From Eubacterium sp. (lineage in GTDB: Bacteria; Bacillota; Clostridia; Lachnospirales; Lachnospiraceae): a stretch of DNA of 37,470 nucleotides. The notes below the pieces were generated by a model. The model worked only from the letters and a program-made list of their open reading frames with translations, had not been told where the DNA came from and searched no databases. This document shows, piece by piece, positions 15,750 to 24,458 of this stretch. The stretch covers positions 1-37,470 of the forward strand of contig JAFXZW010000077.1 in the NCBI GenBank assembly GCA_017541035.1, written 5' to 3'. The position numbers were made by a program, and so were the translations under genes. Numbering within the stretch: the first letter of the stretch is position 1; every line of letters begins with the position of its first letter.

Positions 15750-16787
15750 ATGAAACTGAATCGAAATCGTTTCTTCATCCTCTGCAAGCGGAGTCTTCTG
15801 CAGCCTGTCAATCTGGCCATGCTGATCACTCTGCTCCTTCTTGCGCTGATCTATAACGGAATCCCCACATCCGAGAGATCCGTATACATTCCCGTAGCCA
15901 TCCTCTGTGAGGATGATGATCCCCTGATTATCGAAACGGCTGAGGAAATGATCACCCGGAACTCGATCTTCCATTTTTACGCCGTCAGCTCCAGGGAAGA
16001 AATGTACAATGACATCTCCGGCGGAAAAGCGAATTCAGGTCTGTACCTTCCCGCCGGACTGGGGAAAGAGGTAACGAATATCGCATCGGACGTTAAGATC
16101 ATCATGTATATCAGTCCCGCCTCTCTGCTTCCCTCCCTCTGCCGGGATGAGATCTTCAATGTTCTCTTCCGGAAGATTGCTCTCCGCATGGCAAAGGAAA
16201 AGGTGGCCGCGACAGAGCCCTATTCCGATATGGATCCCGCTGCTCTGGATCAGCTTCTGGAGGAGACCTATCAGTATTACACAGAAGGATCGGAGATCTT
16301 CCGTGTGGAAGACACCTCCGGCGGTGTTTACAACGCCATTACCCGCGAGGAAAAGACTGAACTTCCTGTACGAAAGCTGGCGGGCCTCTTCATTTTCGCA
16401 GCCGGCATGATGGGCATTGCAACTTATCTGAAAGACAAGGAAGAGCGCCTTTATGACCGTCTCCGAAGAAGCGAGCGCCCCTTAATGCGGCTCTTTCACA
16501 TTGCTTCCGCCATTCTTCCCATCACGCTGATCTCCTGGCCGGTGATTCTTGTTACGGAAGGCGGAAACCCCGCGATGCTTCTGCTGAGGATCTTCCTCTA
16601 TGCGCTGGCCTGCATAGCCTACGCCACCCTTTTTGGATTTCTTTTACGCCGCAGCGCGGTTTATCAGAAGGTTCTGCCCGTGATCCTTACCCTGGCGATC
16701 CTTCTGGGAGGCGTGATCTTCGATGTGTCAAAATTCGAGCAGAGCATGCGCATCCTGTCCATGCTTTTCCCACCCTATTATTTCTAA
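15750..16787 (+). CDS. ABC-2 exporter permease, subunit 2
   Basis: The 345-residue protein shares the plan of the preceding permease: an N-terminal helix (about 18-38), an extracytoplasmic domain (about 40-205) and four helices in about 210-330. It likewise ends early, after FPPYYF, without the last helix of many ABC-2 permeases. AGGAGG lies seven bases before the ATG. The matching shape and matching early end of both subunits suggest that they arose by duplication and that the short form is native rather than a frameshift. It is the last gene of the exporter unit. Confidence 0.85.
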   Translation: MKLNRNRFFILCKRSLLQPVNLAMLITLLLLALIYNGIPTSERSVYIPVAILCEDDDPLIIETAEEMITRNSIFHFYAVSSREEMYNDISGGKANSGLYLPAGLGKEVTNIASDVKIIMYISPASLLPSLCRDEIFNVLFRKIALRMAKEKVAATEPYSDMDPAALDQLLEETYQYYTEGSEIFRVEDTSGGVYNAITREEKTELPVRKLAGLFIFAAGMMGIATYLKDKEERLYDRLRRSERPLMRLFHIASAILPITLISWPVILVTEGGNPAMLLLRIFLYALACIAYATLFGFLLRRSAVYQKVLPVILTLAILLGGVIFDVSKFEQSMRILSMLFPPYYF

Positions 16788-16896
16788 GCAATCTTTCCCC
16801 GGATGCAGAGGAAGAATTGCCTCCCGCCCGATTGTGATGTTGACCGTCCAATGATCTGCTTCGATGTTACATCATTCGCCTGACGACCGCATTCCA

Positions 16897-16975
16897 AAAT
16901 CGAGCCGAGGGGGAACACAGGATTTTCGCGTTGGGTGCCAAATGGGGAGCACGCCGCCCGGCATCCTTATCGCCC
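16897..16975. repeat. Degenerate copy of candidate intergenic repeat
   Basis: This stretch reads aatcgag then gaggggg, tcgcgttgg, and cccggcatccttatcgcc. The same blocks in the same order occur at 3629-3716 around the perfect palindrome (aatcgag, gaggggg, tcgcgttgg, gccggccgtatcgcg). The intervening bases differ and the palindrome is lost. Shared order of blocks supports common origin, but the copies are diverged. Confidence 0.45.
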
Positions 16976-17015
16976 AAAAAACGGGTGAAGAGCCATAATC
17001 TCTCCACCCGTTTTT
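16976..17015. terminator. Intrinsic terminator, purA (and exporter)
   Basis: aaaaaacgggtg (16976-16987) and cacccgttttt (17005-17015) form an 11-bp stem with an inner partial stem. It lies 12 bases beyond the purA stop on the minus strand. A runs on one side and T runs on the other allow use from both directions. Confidence 0.9.
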
Positions 17016-17027
17016 AATAAACAGCAA

Positions 17028-18305
17028 CTAACGATAAATGATCTCGTGCCGTCCCGGTCCATTGGATACCATGGTGATGGGGAAGCCGATCTCTTTCTCG
17101 ATAAACTCGATATAATTCCGGCAGTTCTCCGGAAGCTCTTCATACTTTGTGATGCCGCGGATCTCCGACTTCCAGCCGGGAAGCACCTTATATACAGGCT
17201 TTGCCTTCTTCAGCTTTGTGGTTACGGGGAATTCCTTCGTCACCTCACCGTCGATCTCGTAGCCGACGCATACCGGAATCTCGTCAAGATAGCCCAGTAC
17301 ATCCAGCACCGTGAAGGCCACATCCGTGGTTCCCTGAATCCGGCATCCGTAACGGGTTGCCACACAGTCAAACCAGCCCATTCTTCTGGGGCGGCCTGTG
17401 GTTGCTCCGTACTCTCCGCCATCACCGCCGCGATTTCTCAGCTCTTCCGCTTCGGAACCGAAGATCTCACTGACGAACTCTCCCGCTCCGACCGCACTGG
17501 AGTAAGCCTTCACAACGGTTACGATCCTCTTGATCTCATAAGGCGGAATTCCCGCACCGATGGCGCCGTAAGCCGCCAGCGTGGAGGATGAGGTTACCAT
17601 GGGGTAGATACCATGATCCGGATCCTTCATGGAACCCAGCTGACCCTCCAGCAGGATATTCTTTCCTTCCTTAACAGCCTGATACAGGAAGGAAGAAACA
17701 TCACATACATAGGGTTCAACCATTTTCTTATATTCCATCAACGTATCATACACTTCATCCACCGTCAGCAAAGGCTTCTGATACAAATGCTCCAGCAGAA
17801 CATTTTTCTGTGTAATGACACGCTCGATCTTCTCCTTCAGAGAAGCCTCCTCATCAAAAAGCTCGCTGACCTGGAAACCGATCTTTGCATATTTATCCGA
17901 ATAGAAGGGAGCAATGCCGGATTTGGTGGAACCGAAGGATTTTCCGGCCAGCCGTGCTTCCTCATAGCTGTCCAGCAGCACGTGATACGGCATAACCATC
18001 TGTGCCCGGTCAGATACCAGGATCTTCGGTCTCGGAACGCCCTTGCTGATGATATCCTCAATCTCATGGAACAGCTTGGGGATATCCAGTGCCACTCCGT
18101 TTCCAATGATGCTTACGGTATGATCGTAAAATACTCCGGAAGGCAGCGTATGCAGTGCGAACTTCCCGTAATTGTTGATTATGGTATGTCCCGCATTGGC
18201 TCCGCCCTGAAACCGGATGATGATATCCGAGGTTTCGGCAAGCATATCCGTGATCTTTCCTTTGCCTTCATCGCCCCAATTTGCACCTACGATAGCTGTA
18301 ACCAT
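17028..18305 (-). CDS. purA: Adenylosuccinate synthetase
   Basis: The 425-residue GTP-dependent enzyme joins aspartate to IMP, the first committed step to AMP. The glycine-rich loop GDEGKGK (residues 11-17) with Asp12 and the catalytic His40 (NAGHT) are present, and the GRPRRMGWFD region is intact. GGAGAAAGGATG precedes the ATG. A consensus promoter lies upstream, between fdhD and purA, and its transcript would begin with a strong hairpin. purB, which releases fumarate in the next step, is two genes upstream in the same direction. Confidence 0.97.
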   Translation of the reverse strand: MVTAIVGANWGDEGKGKITDMLAETSDIIIRFQGGANAGHTIINNYGKFALHTLPSGVFYDHTVSIIGNGVALDIPKLFHEIEDIISKGVPRPKILVSDRAQMVMPYHVLLDSYEEARLAGKSFGSTKSGIAPFYSDKYAKIGFQVSELFDEEASLKEKIERVITQKNVLLEHLYQKPLLTVDEVYDTLMEYKKMVEPYVCDVSSFLYQAVKEGKNILLEGQLGSMKDPDHGIYPMVTSSSTLAAYGAIGAGIPPYEIKRIVTVVKAYSSAVGAGEFVSEIFGSEAEELRNRGGDGGEYGATTGRPRRMGWFDCVATRYGCRIQGTTDVAFTVLDVLGYLDEIPVCVGYEIDGEVTKEFPVTTKLKKAKPVYKVLPGWKSEIRGITKYEELPENCRNYIEFIEKEIGFPITMVSNGPGRHEIIYR

Positions 18306-18399
18306 GGTTCATCCTTTCTCCTGCATGGATCTTATGTCTTTCTTCCGGCTTATCCGTTCTGACCTAAGATCATCAATGGAATCATAATAAAACACACAA

Positions 18400-18434
18400 C
18401 AAAAGCCACCTGCAAAAACGCAGAGTGGCTTTTG
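18400..18434 (-). terminator. Hairpin at the predicted 5' end of the purA transcript
   Basis: The arms CAAAAGCCAC plus CTGC and GCAG plus GTGGCTTTTG form a 14-bp stem with one bulged base and a six-base loop. On the minus strand it is followed by TTGTGTGTTTTATT. It could end the purB-fdhD transcript. It also starts about where a transcript from the promoter at 18442-18470 would begin. Confidence 0.8.
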
Positions 18435-18441
18435 CCAAAAT

Positions 18442-18470
18442 ATTATAGCCTACCCTCTGATTGTTGTAAA
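18442..18470 (-). promoter_or_regulatory. Sigma-A-type promoter of purA
   Basis: On the minus strand TTTACA (18465-18470) and an exact TATAAT (18442-18447) are spaced by 17 bases. The start of transcription is expected near 18435, giving a leader of about 130 bases before purA. Confidence 0.8.
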
Positions 18471-18516
18471 GCATAATTTTCGAAGCAGCATTTCCGCTGT
18501 TCCTTTGCTCTGCCGG

Positions 18517-19305
18517 TCAGGGACTAACCGCTTCCCAGCAGGAATCCGGCCATGCTCTTACGATCAGCTTCATTCCGTACTCGTCGGCAAACCGGATTGC
18601 TTCATCCGTCGGAACCGCCTTGCTGACCAGAATCGGAATACCCGATGCGATTGCCTTCACAATGAGATCCGCCGCCACCCGGCCCGTGGTAAAAAGAATA
18701 CAGTCCTCCGGTACATAACCGGAAAGGAGCATGTGTCCCACCGCTTTATCCAGCGCATTGTGACGCCCTACATCCTCAAAGCTTTTGATCTCCCCCTTGC
18801 CGTTCAGAATGTAACAGCTGTGGGTCCCTCCGGTGCTTCGGTGAAGCTCCGAATCCTGCCGGAATGACTCCGAAAGACGGAAGATCCGATCCGGATCGAT
18901 CTCCTTCTCCGGAAGATGCCGCAGCCCGGCATCCTCTCTTCCGGAAAGGAAGGATTCATTCCCCGTACAGCAGGTGGGAATATCCTTTTCTGCCGGAGAA
19001 AAGGCTGCCTTATCAGACAAGGTTACCTCGGCGATCTCCCCTTTTCCGCAGATAAAGAGGTCCTCAACCTCCGTAAGGCTTCGGATCAGGCGTTCCGTGT
19101 AAAGCCGTCCCAGAACCAGCTCCGCCAGATCACCCGGCGTACAGGAAAGGCGAAAAGCCGGAATCCCGTTTACGGAAACGGACAGAATATGCTCCGTTGC
19201 AACCTCCATTTTCCTTTCGACCACTTCCCCCGATGCAGAGCGCACAAGAAATGTTGCCTTTCTTTTTTTCTCCAGTCCGGACGCATTATTCCTGATCTTC
19301 ATCAT
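18517..19305 (-). CDS. fdhD: Formate dehydrogenase accessory sulfurtransferase FdhD
   Basis: FdhD passes sulfur from a cysteine desulfurase to the molybdenum (or tungsten) cofactor of formate dehydrogenases. Family blocks seen are STGGTHSCYIL, FEDVGRHNALDK and GRVAADLIVKAIASGIPIL. The cysteine region is PTCCTGNE, a tandem Cys pair instead of the usual spaced CxxC pair. The reading frame is open to an ATG at 19377, one base after the purB stop. The ATG at 19305 is preferred because GGAGG lies five bases before it, giving 262 residues, normal for the family. No formate dehydrogenase or molybdopterin gene is in the window, so its client must lie elsewhere. Confidence 0.88.
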   Translation of the reverse strand: MMKIRNNASGLEKKRKATFLVRSASGEVVERKMEVATEHILSVSVNGIPAFRLSCTPGDLAELVLGRLYTERLIRSLTEVEDLFICGKGEIAEVTLSDKAAFSPAEKDIPTCCTGNESFLSGREDAGLRHLPEKEIDPDRIFRLSESFRQDSELHRSTGGTHSCYILNGKGEIKSFEDVGRHNALDKAVGHMLLSGYVPEDCILFTTGRVAADLIVKAIASGIPILVSKAVPTDEAIRFADEYGMKLIVRAWPDSCWEAVSP

Positions 19306-19378
19306 TTGATCCTCCCGGAAGGAGACAGGATGGCTAAAATGAATCACATCCTGCCGGTCAGCCATGCCTGTATCCATC

Positions 19379-20830
19379 CTATACCGTAATCTCCGCCGTG
19401 AGTCCCAGCAGCTCCCGGTTGGCTTCCAGTACGGGGCGGATCACCTCTTCGATGAATTCTTCAGTCTGCTGAGGTGCACGGCCAACGTAAAGTGCCGGCT
19501 TCATCAGTTCCTCCAGCTCCTCCTTACTTCTGCCGAAGGCCGGATCAGCAGCGATCAGACTGAGCAGATTATTGGGCTTTCCCTCCTGCTTTACCTGACG
19601 TCCTGCTTCCATGGAATAGGTTCGGATCTTCTCATGCAGCTCCTGTCTGTCGCCGCCGGCCTTTACCGCATCCATCATAATATTTTCAGTTGCCATGAAG
19701 GGAATTTCCTCCATGAAATGCTTTGTGATCACCTTATCATATACCACCAGACCATCTACGACATTGAGATAGAGATCCAGGATACCGTCAATGGCAAGGA
19801 AGCCCTCCGGTACGGAAAGACGCTTATTTGCCGAATCATCGAGGGTCCGCTCGAACCACTGGGTTGCCGCAACCAGTGCCGGATTCATGGCGTCGCTGAT
19901 CACAAAATCCGCAAGAGATGCGATTCTCTCACTGCGCATGGGGTTCCGCTTATAAGCCATAGCGGAAGAACCGATCTGGTTCTTCTCAAATGGTTCTTCA
20001 ATCTCCTTCAGATGCTGGAGAAGACGGATATCATTGGTAAACTTGTGTGCACTCTGGGCGATACCCGCAAGCACATTTAAAACCCGGGAATCTACCTTCC
20101 GGCTGTAGGTCTGACCGGACACGGGATAAACTCCGTCGAAGCCCATCTTCTCGGCGATCCTTTCATCCAGTCGACGCACCTTTGCATGGTCTCCGTTGAA
20201 AAGCTCCAGGAAGCTGGCCTGGGTTCCCGTGGTTCCTTTCGAGCCGAGGAGTTTCTGCTGGCGGATCATGTACTCCACATCCTGCAGATCCAGATAGAGA
20301 TCATGCAGCCAGAGAGTGGCACGCTTTCCCACCGTAGTCGGCTGGGCAGGCTGGAAATGAGTAAAGGCAAGCGTCGGCAGGTCCTTATATTTCATGGCAA
20401 AGCCTGCCAGCTCATTCATGACATTGAGAAGCTTTTTTCTCACCAGAAGCAGCGCTTCCGTCATGATGATCACATCCGTATTGTCACCCACATAACAGCT
20501 GGTGGCACCGAGATGGATGATTCCCGCTGCCTTCGGACACTGCTGCCCATAGGCATAAACATGACTCATGACATCATGGCGAACCTCCTTCTCACGGGCC
20601 TTCGCCACATCGTAATTGATATCCTCCGCATTGCTGCGAAGCTCTTCCAGCATTTCATCCGTGATACGGGGTTGTCCGTCTTCACCGGTCAGTCCCAGCT
20701 CCTGCTCCGTCTCCGCCAGTGCGATCCAAAGCTTTCTCCATGTCCGGAATTTCTTATCCGGAGAGAAAATATACTGCATTTCCTTACTTGCATACCGCTC
20801 GGAAAGCGGACTCACATACTTATCAGTCAT
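19379..20830 (-). CDS. purB: Adenylosuccinate lyase
   Basis: The 483-residue homotetrameric enzyme of the fumarase/aspartase superfamily removes fumarate from SAICAR and from adenylosuccinate. The signature loop GSSAMAYKRNPM (near residues 283-294) and the HLGATSCYVGDNTD block are present. An AAAGGAAA site precedes the ATG. The stop is followed almost directly by the fdhD frame, so fdhD is probably co-transcribed. A repeated TGTACCACA element lies upstream, next to an extended -10 box. Confidence 0.96.
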   Translation of the reverse strand: MTDKYVSPLSERYASKEMQYIFSPDKKFRTWRKLWIALAETEQELGLTGEDGQPRITDEMLEELRSNAEDINYDVAKAREKEVRHDVMSHVYAYGQQCPKAAGIIHLGATSCYVGDNTDVIIMTEALLLVRKKLLNVMNELAGFAMKYKDLPTLAFTHFQPAQPTTVGKRATLWLHDLYLDLQDVEYMIRQQKLLGSKGTTGTQASFLELFNGDHAKVRRLDERIAEKMGFDGVYPVSGQTYSRKVDSRVLNVLAGIAQSAHKFTNDIRLLQHLKEIEEPFEKNQIGSSAMAYKRNPMRSERIASLADFVISDAMNPALVAATQWFERTLDDSANKRLSVPEGFLAIDGILDLYLNVVDGLVVYDKVITKHFMEEIPFMATENIMMDAVKAGGDRQELHEKIRTYSMEAGRQVKQEGKPNNLLSLIAADPAFGRSKEELEELMKPALYVGRAPQQTEEFIEEVIRPVLEANRELLGLTAEITV

Positions 20831-20919
20831 GTCGGTTTCCTTTCTCTATCATTCATACTGTCCTTTGGGTTTCGTATCACAAGCTGATGATTCGCACGGA
20901 CCTTTTGACCCATCACCAT

Positions 20920-20950
20920 ATTGTACCACAAATCATTTCAATGTACCACA
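20920..20950 (-). promoter_or_regulatory. purB upstream region: extended -10 box and 20-base-spaced direct repeat
   Basis: tgtaccaca occurs at 20922-20930 and 20942-20950, exactly 20 bases apart, or two helical turns. On the minus strand the first copy overlaps TGGTACAAT, an extended -10 box (20920-20928), with no good -35 box. An activator binding the repeats is a plausible but untested reading. Confidence 0.45.
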
Positions 20951-20966
20951 GCGAGTCACACCGGGT

Positions 20967-22622
20967 TTATTCCGGTTTGCAGATCTCCGTGGCCCAGGCA
21001 ATGGCATCATCGATGTGAGGGCGGAAATTATCGCGCCCGATACGGTCCACGAAACCGCTCTTCACCATCGTCCGCATGGGCTGTTCGTTAACGTGGGAGA
21101 AAACAAGGCGGATGCCTTTCTCCTCGCATCGTTCGCAAAGCTGTTCCATAGCATGCATGGCCGTTGCATCCAGTGCCGGCACGCCTCGCATGCGCATGAT
21201 GATCACTTTGGTATAGTCCTTAAAATGAACTCCTGCCAGACGGTCCGCATCTCCAAAGAACATGGGGCCCGAGATCTCATATACCCGGACTGATTTGGGG
21301 ATTTTCTTCAGTTCGATACCGTCGGGATCTTCCTCCGGGTCGTAATATTTCCAGGAAGATACGCCGGATTCATCGCTCATTCTTTTCATGAAAAGCACAC
21401 AGGCCATGATCATGCCCGCTTCAATGGCAACGACAAGATCAAAAACGATGGTGAGCACGAAGGTTGTGACCAGGACAAAAATATCACTCTTCGGTGCCGT
21501 TTTGCAGAGATGAACGAAGGTCCTCCACTGACACATATTATAAGCCACCATGAAAAGAATTGCCGCTATGGTAGGCATAGGGATCATTGCCGCATATGGC
21601 ATAAGGAGAACCAGTACCAGAACAAGGACAACGGAGTGAACCATACCTGCGATGGGGGATCTTCCGCCATTCTTGATATTTGCAGCGGTTCTGGCAATGG
21701 CACCCGTCGCAGGAATTCCGCCAAAAAGTGCAGAACCGATATTGCCTGCTCCCTGTGCGATAAGCTCCATATTGGGACGATGGTGGGAATTGATCATGCC
21801 ATCCGCCACCACGCAGGAAAGAAGGGATTCAATGGCGGCCAGGATTGCGATGGTAAAAGCATCCGGTGCCACCTCCTTTATCATAGCGAAGGAGAAGTCC
21901 GGCATGGTAAAGCCGGGCAGGGAGTTGCTGATATTATAGAGGTTTCCGATGGTATTCACATCCATATTCAGGAACTTCACCATCAGAATTCCAACGATCA
22001 CTGCTATCAGGGATCCCGGGATCTTCCGGGAGATAAAGGGCCATACGATCAGGATCAGCAGACTCACACCACCGACGATCAGAGCCTGATAATTCAACGT
22101 GGAAATATTTGCTCCTATTGCTCTGGTCTTATCCATGGTTTCCACAGTAACCGTTCCCTTGGGATAAGTGAGCCCCAGGAAATCCTTCACCTGACCGATC
22201 AGAATGGTCACGGCAATCCCTGCGGTAAAGCCTGTGGTTATCGTATACGGGATAAACCGGATCAGGGAGCCAAGGCGCAGAAAGCCCATAATGATCAGGA
22301 TCACCCCTGCCAGTACTGTGGCCAGCGCCAGACCGCCCATCCCGTTCTTTGCCACAATTCCGGCCACAATCGTAGCAAAAGCTGCTGTAGGACCTGCGAT
22401 CTGTACACGGCTTCCCCCCAGGAAGGAAATGATAAACCCGGCTACGATGGCGGTATAAATACCCTGCTCCGGTCCCACACCGGAAGCAAGAGCCAGGGCA
22501 ATGGACAGCGGCAGCGCAATGATCGCAACGATAATACCGGATATCACATCCGTAACCAGTTTTTTTCCGTCATAGGACTTCATCACGCTGAAAAGCATAG
22601 GTTTCAGTTTGTCTTTTTTCAT
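20967..22622 (-). CDS. SulP family anion transporter with STAS domain
   Basis: The 551-residue protein belongs to the SLC26/SulP family, which moves sulfate, bicarbonate or other anions across the membrane. Residues 1-430 hold 10-14 hydrophobic helices with the Gly/Ala-rich core (AGPTAAFATIVAG), and about 440-545 is a STAS domain (VRVYEISGPMFFGDADRL, VIIMRMRGVPALDATAMHAM). A GGAG site lies just upstream, and a good promoter sits at 22666-22694. Many bacterial members transport bicarbonate or dicarboxylates rather than sulfate, so the substrate is left open. It precedes purB by about 136 bases and probably forms a separate unit. Confidence 0.92.
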   Translation of the reverse strand: MKKDKLKPMLFSVMKSYDGKKLVTDVISGIIVAIIALPLSIALALASGVGPEQGIYTAIVAGFIISFLGGSRVQIAGPTAAFATIVAGIVAKNGMGGLALATVLAGVILIIMGFLRLGSLIRFIPYTITTGFTAGIAVTILIGQVKDFLGLTYPKGTVTVETMDKTRAIGANISTLNYQALIVGGVSLLILIVWPFISRKIPGSLIAVIVGILMVKFLNMDVNTIGNLYNISNSLPGFTMPDFSFAMIKEVAPDAFTIAILAAIESLLSCVVADGMINSHHRPNMELIAQGAGNIGSALFGGIPATGAIARTAANIKNGGRSPIAGMVHSVVLVLVLVLLMPYAAMIPMPTIAAILFMVAYNMCQWRTFVHLCKTAPKSDIFVLVTTFVLTIVFDLVVAIEAGMIMACVLFMKRMSDESGVSSWKYYDPEEDPDGIELKKIPKSVRVYEISGPMFFGDADRLAGVHFKDYTKVIIMRMRGVPALDATAMHAMEQLCERCEEKGIRLVFSHVNEQPMRTMVKSGFVDRIGRDNFRPHIDDAIAWATEICKPE

Positions 22623-22665
22623 TCTTTCATCTCCAGATCCGGCAATGTTCTTTTTCAGAGCCTTT

Positions 22666-22694
22666 ACTATATGACATTATCAGGGATTTGTAAA
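22666..22694 (-). promoter_or_regulatory. Sigma-A-type promoter of the SulP gene
   Basis: On the minus strand TTTACA (22689-22694) and TATAGT (22666-22671) are spaced by 17 bases, about 45 bases upstream of the start codon. Confidence 0.7.
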
Positions 22695-22779
22695 TCCTTT
22701 TCTTACGAAGAGCTGTGAAATCCCCAGCATAAAAAAAACTGTCCGAAAACAAAAAAAGATAAAATGTTTCCTTAGGACG

Positions 22780-22788
22780 TGGTATAAT
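22780..22788 (+). promoter_or_regulatory. Extended -10 promoter of the 22834-24988 unit
   Basis: TGGTATAAT is an exact TATAAT with an upstream TG dinucleotide, 46 bases before the start codon of the first gene. No clear -35 box is seen, which fits an extended -10 promoter. Confidence 0.65.
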
Positions 22789-22833
22789 AAAGAATGTCAA
22801 AATCGTTTTTACCTATGAAAAAGGAAGAATTCT

Positions 22834-23322
22834 ATGAGTGAAGAAGCACGCATACGAAAAGACAGAGACACTCTGGTGGTTGCCGGAACCGGCGTTATCG
22901 CATTTGGCGTATGGAATGTTCTGAAGGCGGTAATGGTCACTTACAATTCCCAGGACACTCTCCTCGAGATGCTTGGTGATACGGAAAATAAGGATTTAGT
23001 TATGATCTTTCTATGGCTCTCTCTGGCAGTCGTTCTGCTTGCGGTCTTCGGGATCAGCTTCTATGTCGGAGTATCCGCAAGAAAAGAAGGAATCGGGAGA
23101 AAGCCGCGTAAATACCGGGTTCTTGCCTGTCTCATGATCCTTCCGCACTTTTTCAGTGCTCTTACCAGTGTCTTCTACGCTTTTAACGATACCAACGACG
23201 ATCTGGAGATGGTTGTGTCTGCTCTGGTCGATGTTATGGGTCTTTATGTGATGATCGATCTGGTGATCGCCGCATTCCGTGTAAAAAAATGGATGAAGGA
23301 AAATCCAGGGAAAATAGTGTAA
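22834..23322 (+). CDS. Predicted four-helix membrane protein, family not recognised
   Basis: The 162-residue product has four hydrophobic segments (about 14-35, 54-79, 93-115 and 123-148), with basic loops (SARKEGIGRKPRKYR) and ends (RVKKWMKENPGK). I recognise no domain. GGAAG precedes the ATG. It is the first gene of a three-gene plus-strand unit and is followed after 17 bases by the DUF6765-like gene. Conserved pairing with that gene would be the best clue to its role. Confidence 0.8.
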   Translation: MSEEARIRKDRDTLVVAGTGVIAFGVWNVLKAVMVTYNSQDTLLEMLGDTENKDLVMIFLWLSLAVVLLAVFGISFYVGVSARKEGIGRKPRKYRVLACLMILPHFFSALTSVFYAFNDTNDDLEMVVSALVDVMGLYVMIDLVIAAFRVKKWMKENPGKIV

Positions 23323-23339
23323 AGGAAGGGTAGAAAAGC

Positions 23340-24458
23340 ATGCAGAGAGATTTTCATTATTATGCTACATATTGTGCTGCCTTTCTGGCCGGGTACTCCC
23401 ACGCTGAAAGTGAAGCCATCGCATACAGCGCCGCTTTGGTGGACTTTTGCTCGGCAACATTTCTTACGGAACTGAACGGGCCGGGGGAAGCTGCCACCAC
23501 GCAGCTGCAGCTGGAAATGATGGAAATGCCCACCGACCGCTACGGAAGGCAGGAGATCACACGGATCTGGGCAGCCTTTCATTTTCTTCCCTATGACCTT
23601 CATGCCGAGGTTAAGGGAGGCCGCAAATACCGGGATAAGTACCGGATGATCTGTAACACAAACAGCGATCTTCTGGTGGAAACCGTACAGCTGGCGAAGG
23701 ACGCCTCACCGGAGGCTGCAGGTATCGCCATGCATGTTCTGGCGGACACCTGGGCGCACCGTTACTTTGCGGGAACTCCGTCTCTGGTGATCAATAATAC
23801 GAATTACCATTTCTATGAGGAAATTCCGGGAAAAGGATCAAGGCCTGTGATCTTCCGTCACAACCCCTCCCGTCCGGATGATCCGGAGCATGGTATTTAT
23901 ACAAATACCATTTACCAGATGAGTGAGAATTCCATCATGAATCTCGGACACGGCCGTGCCGGACATCTGCCGGATTTCAGTTTTATTAAATACCGTTATC
24001 TCCCCGCCTGGGCACAGTATGAAGAGTATGTGAAGGACAATCCGAAGGAGTTCTATACCGCCTTCTGCCAGATGGTATATGCCCTGAAATACCTGCGTGG
24101 TGTACATCCCACATTTGAAAAGGAGGTATACGATACCGAAGCCGTAGAGCCCTATCGGGAGGAGATCGATCAGTTTCTGCGGGTACGGCGGGTGGATTCC
24201 GATCTGGGCTGGAAGGTTCTGGGTGAACGTCTCTCCGGTAATCCCATCACCGATTTCATGATGGATCGTTATAAAGCTGAGTACCGGTCGGCAAAGGAAA
24301 AGGACGATACGGTACTGGGGCGTTTCTTTACCGCAGCCATAAAACAGAAACAGCTGGTTTCTCTCCGGATCGCCGAATCAGGAAACCATATCGTGACGCT
24401 TCGTAAGATTAAACATCAGGAAGAAAAAAAGCAGAAAAAGGAGGGGAAAGCGGTATGA
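23340..24458 (+). CDS. DUF6765-like His-rich protein
   Basis: The 372-residue soluble protein matches my memory of the DUF6765 family, common in Lachnospiraceae. Conserved-looking His/Asp clusters are RDFHYYATY (residues 3-11), HAESEAIAYSAALVD, FHFLPYDLHAE, MHVLADTWAHRYFAG (about 130-144) and LGHGRAGHLPD. The spacing of an HxxxDxxxH helix recalls zinc phospholipase C / P1 nuclease folds, which suggests metal binding, but this is an inference and no catalytic activity is claimed. There is no signal peptide. It ends in a Lys/Glu-rich tail and overlaps the next gene by four bases (ATGA). Confidence 0.8.
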   Translation: MQRDFHYYATYCAAFLAGYSHAESEAIAYSAALVDFCSATFLTELNGPGEAATTQLQLEMMEMPTDRYGRQEITRIWAAFHFLPYDLHAEVKGGRKYRDKYRMICNTNSDLLVETVQLAKDASPEAAGIAMHVLADTWAHRYFAGTPSLVINNTNYHFYEEIPGKGSRPVIFRHNPSRPDDPEHGIYTNTIYQMSENSIMNLGHGRAGHLPDFSFIKYRYLPAWAQYEEYVKDNPKEFYTAFCQMVYALKYLRGVHPTFEKEVYDTEAVEPYREEIDQFLRVRRVDSDLGWKVLGERLSGNPITDFMMDRYKAEYRSAKEKDDTVLGRFFTAAIKQKQLVSLRIAESGNHIVTLRKIKHQEEKKQKKEGKAV

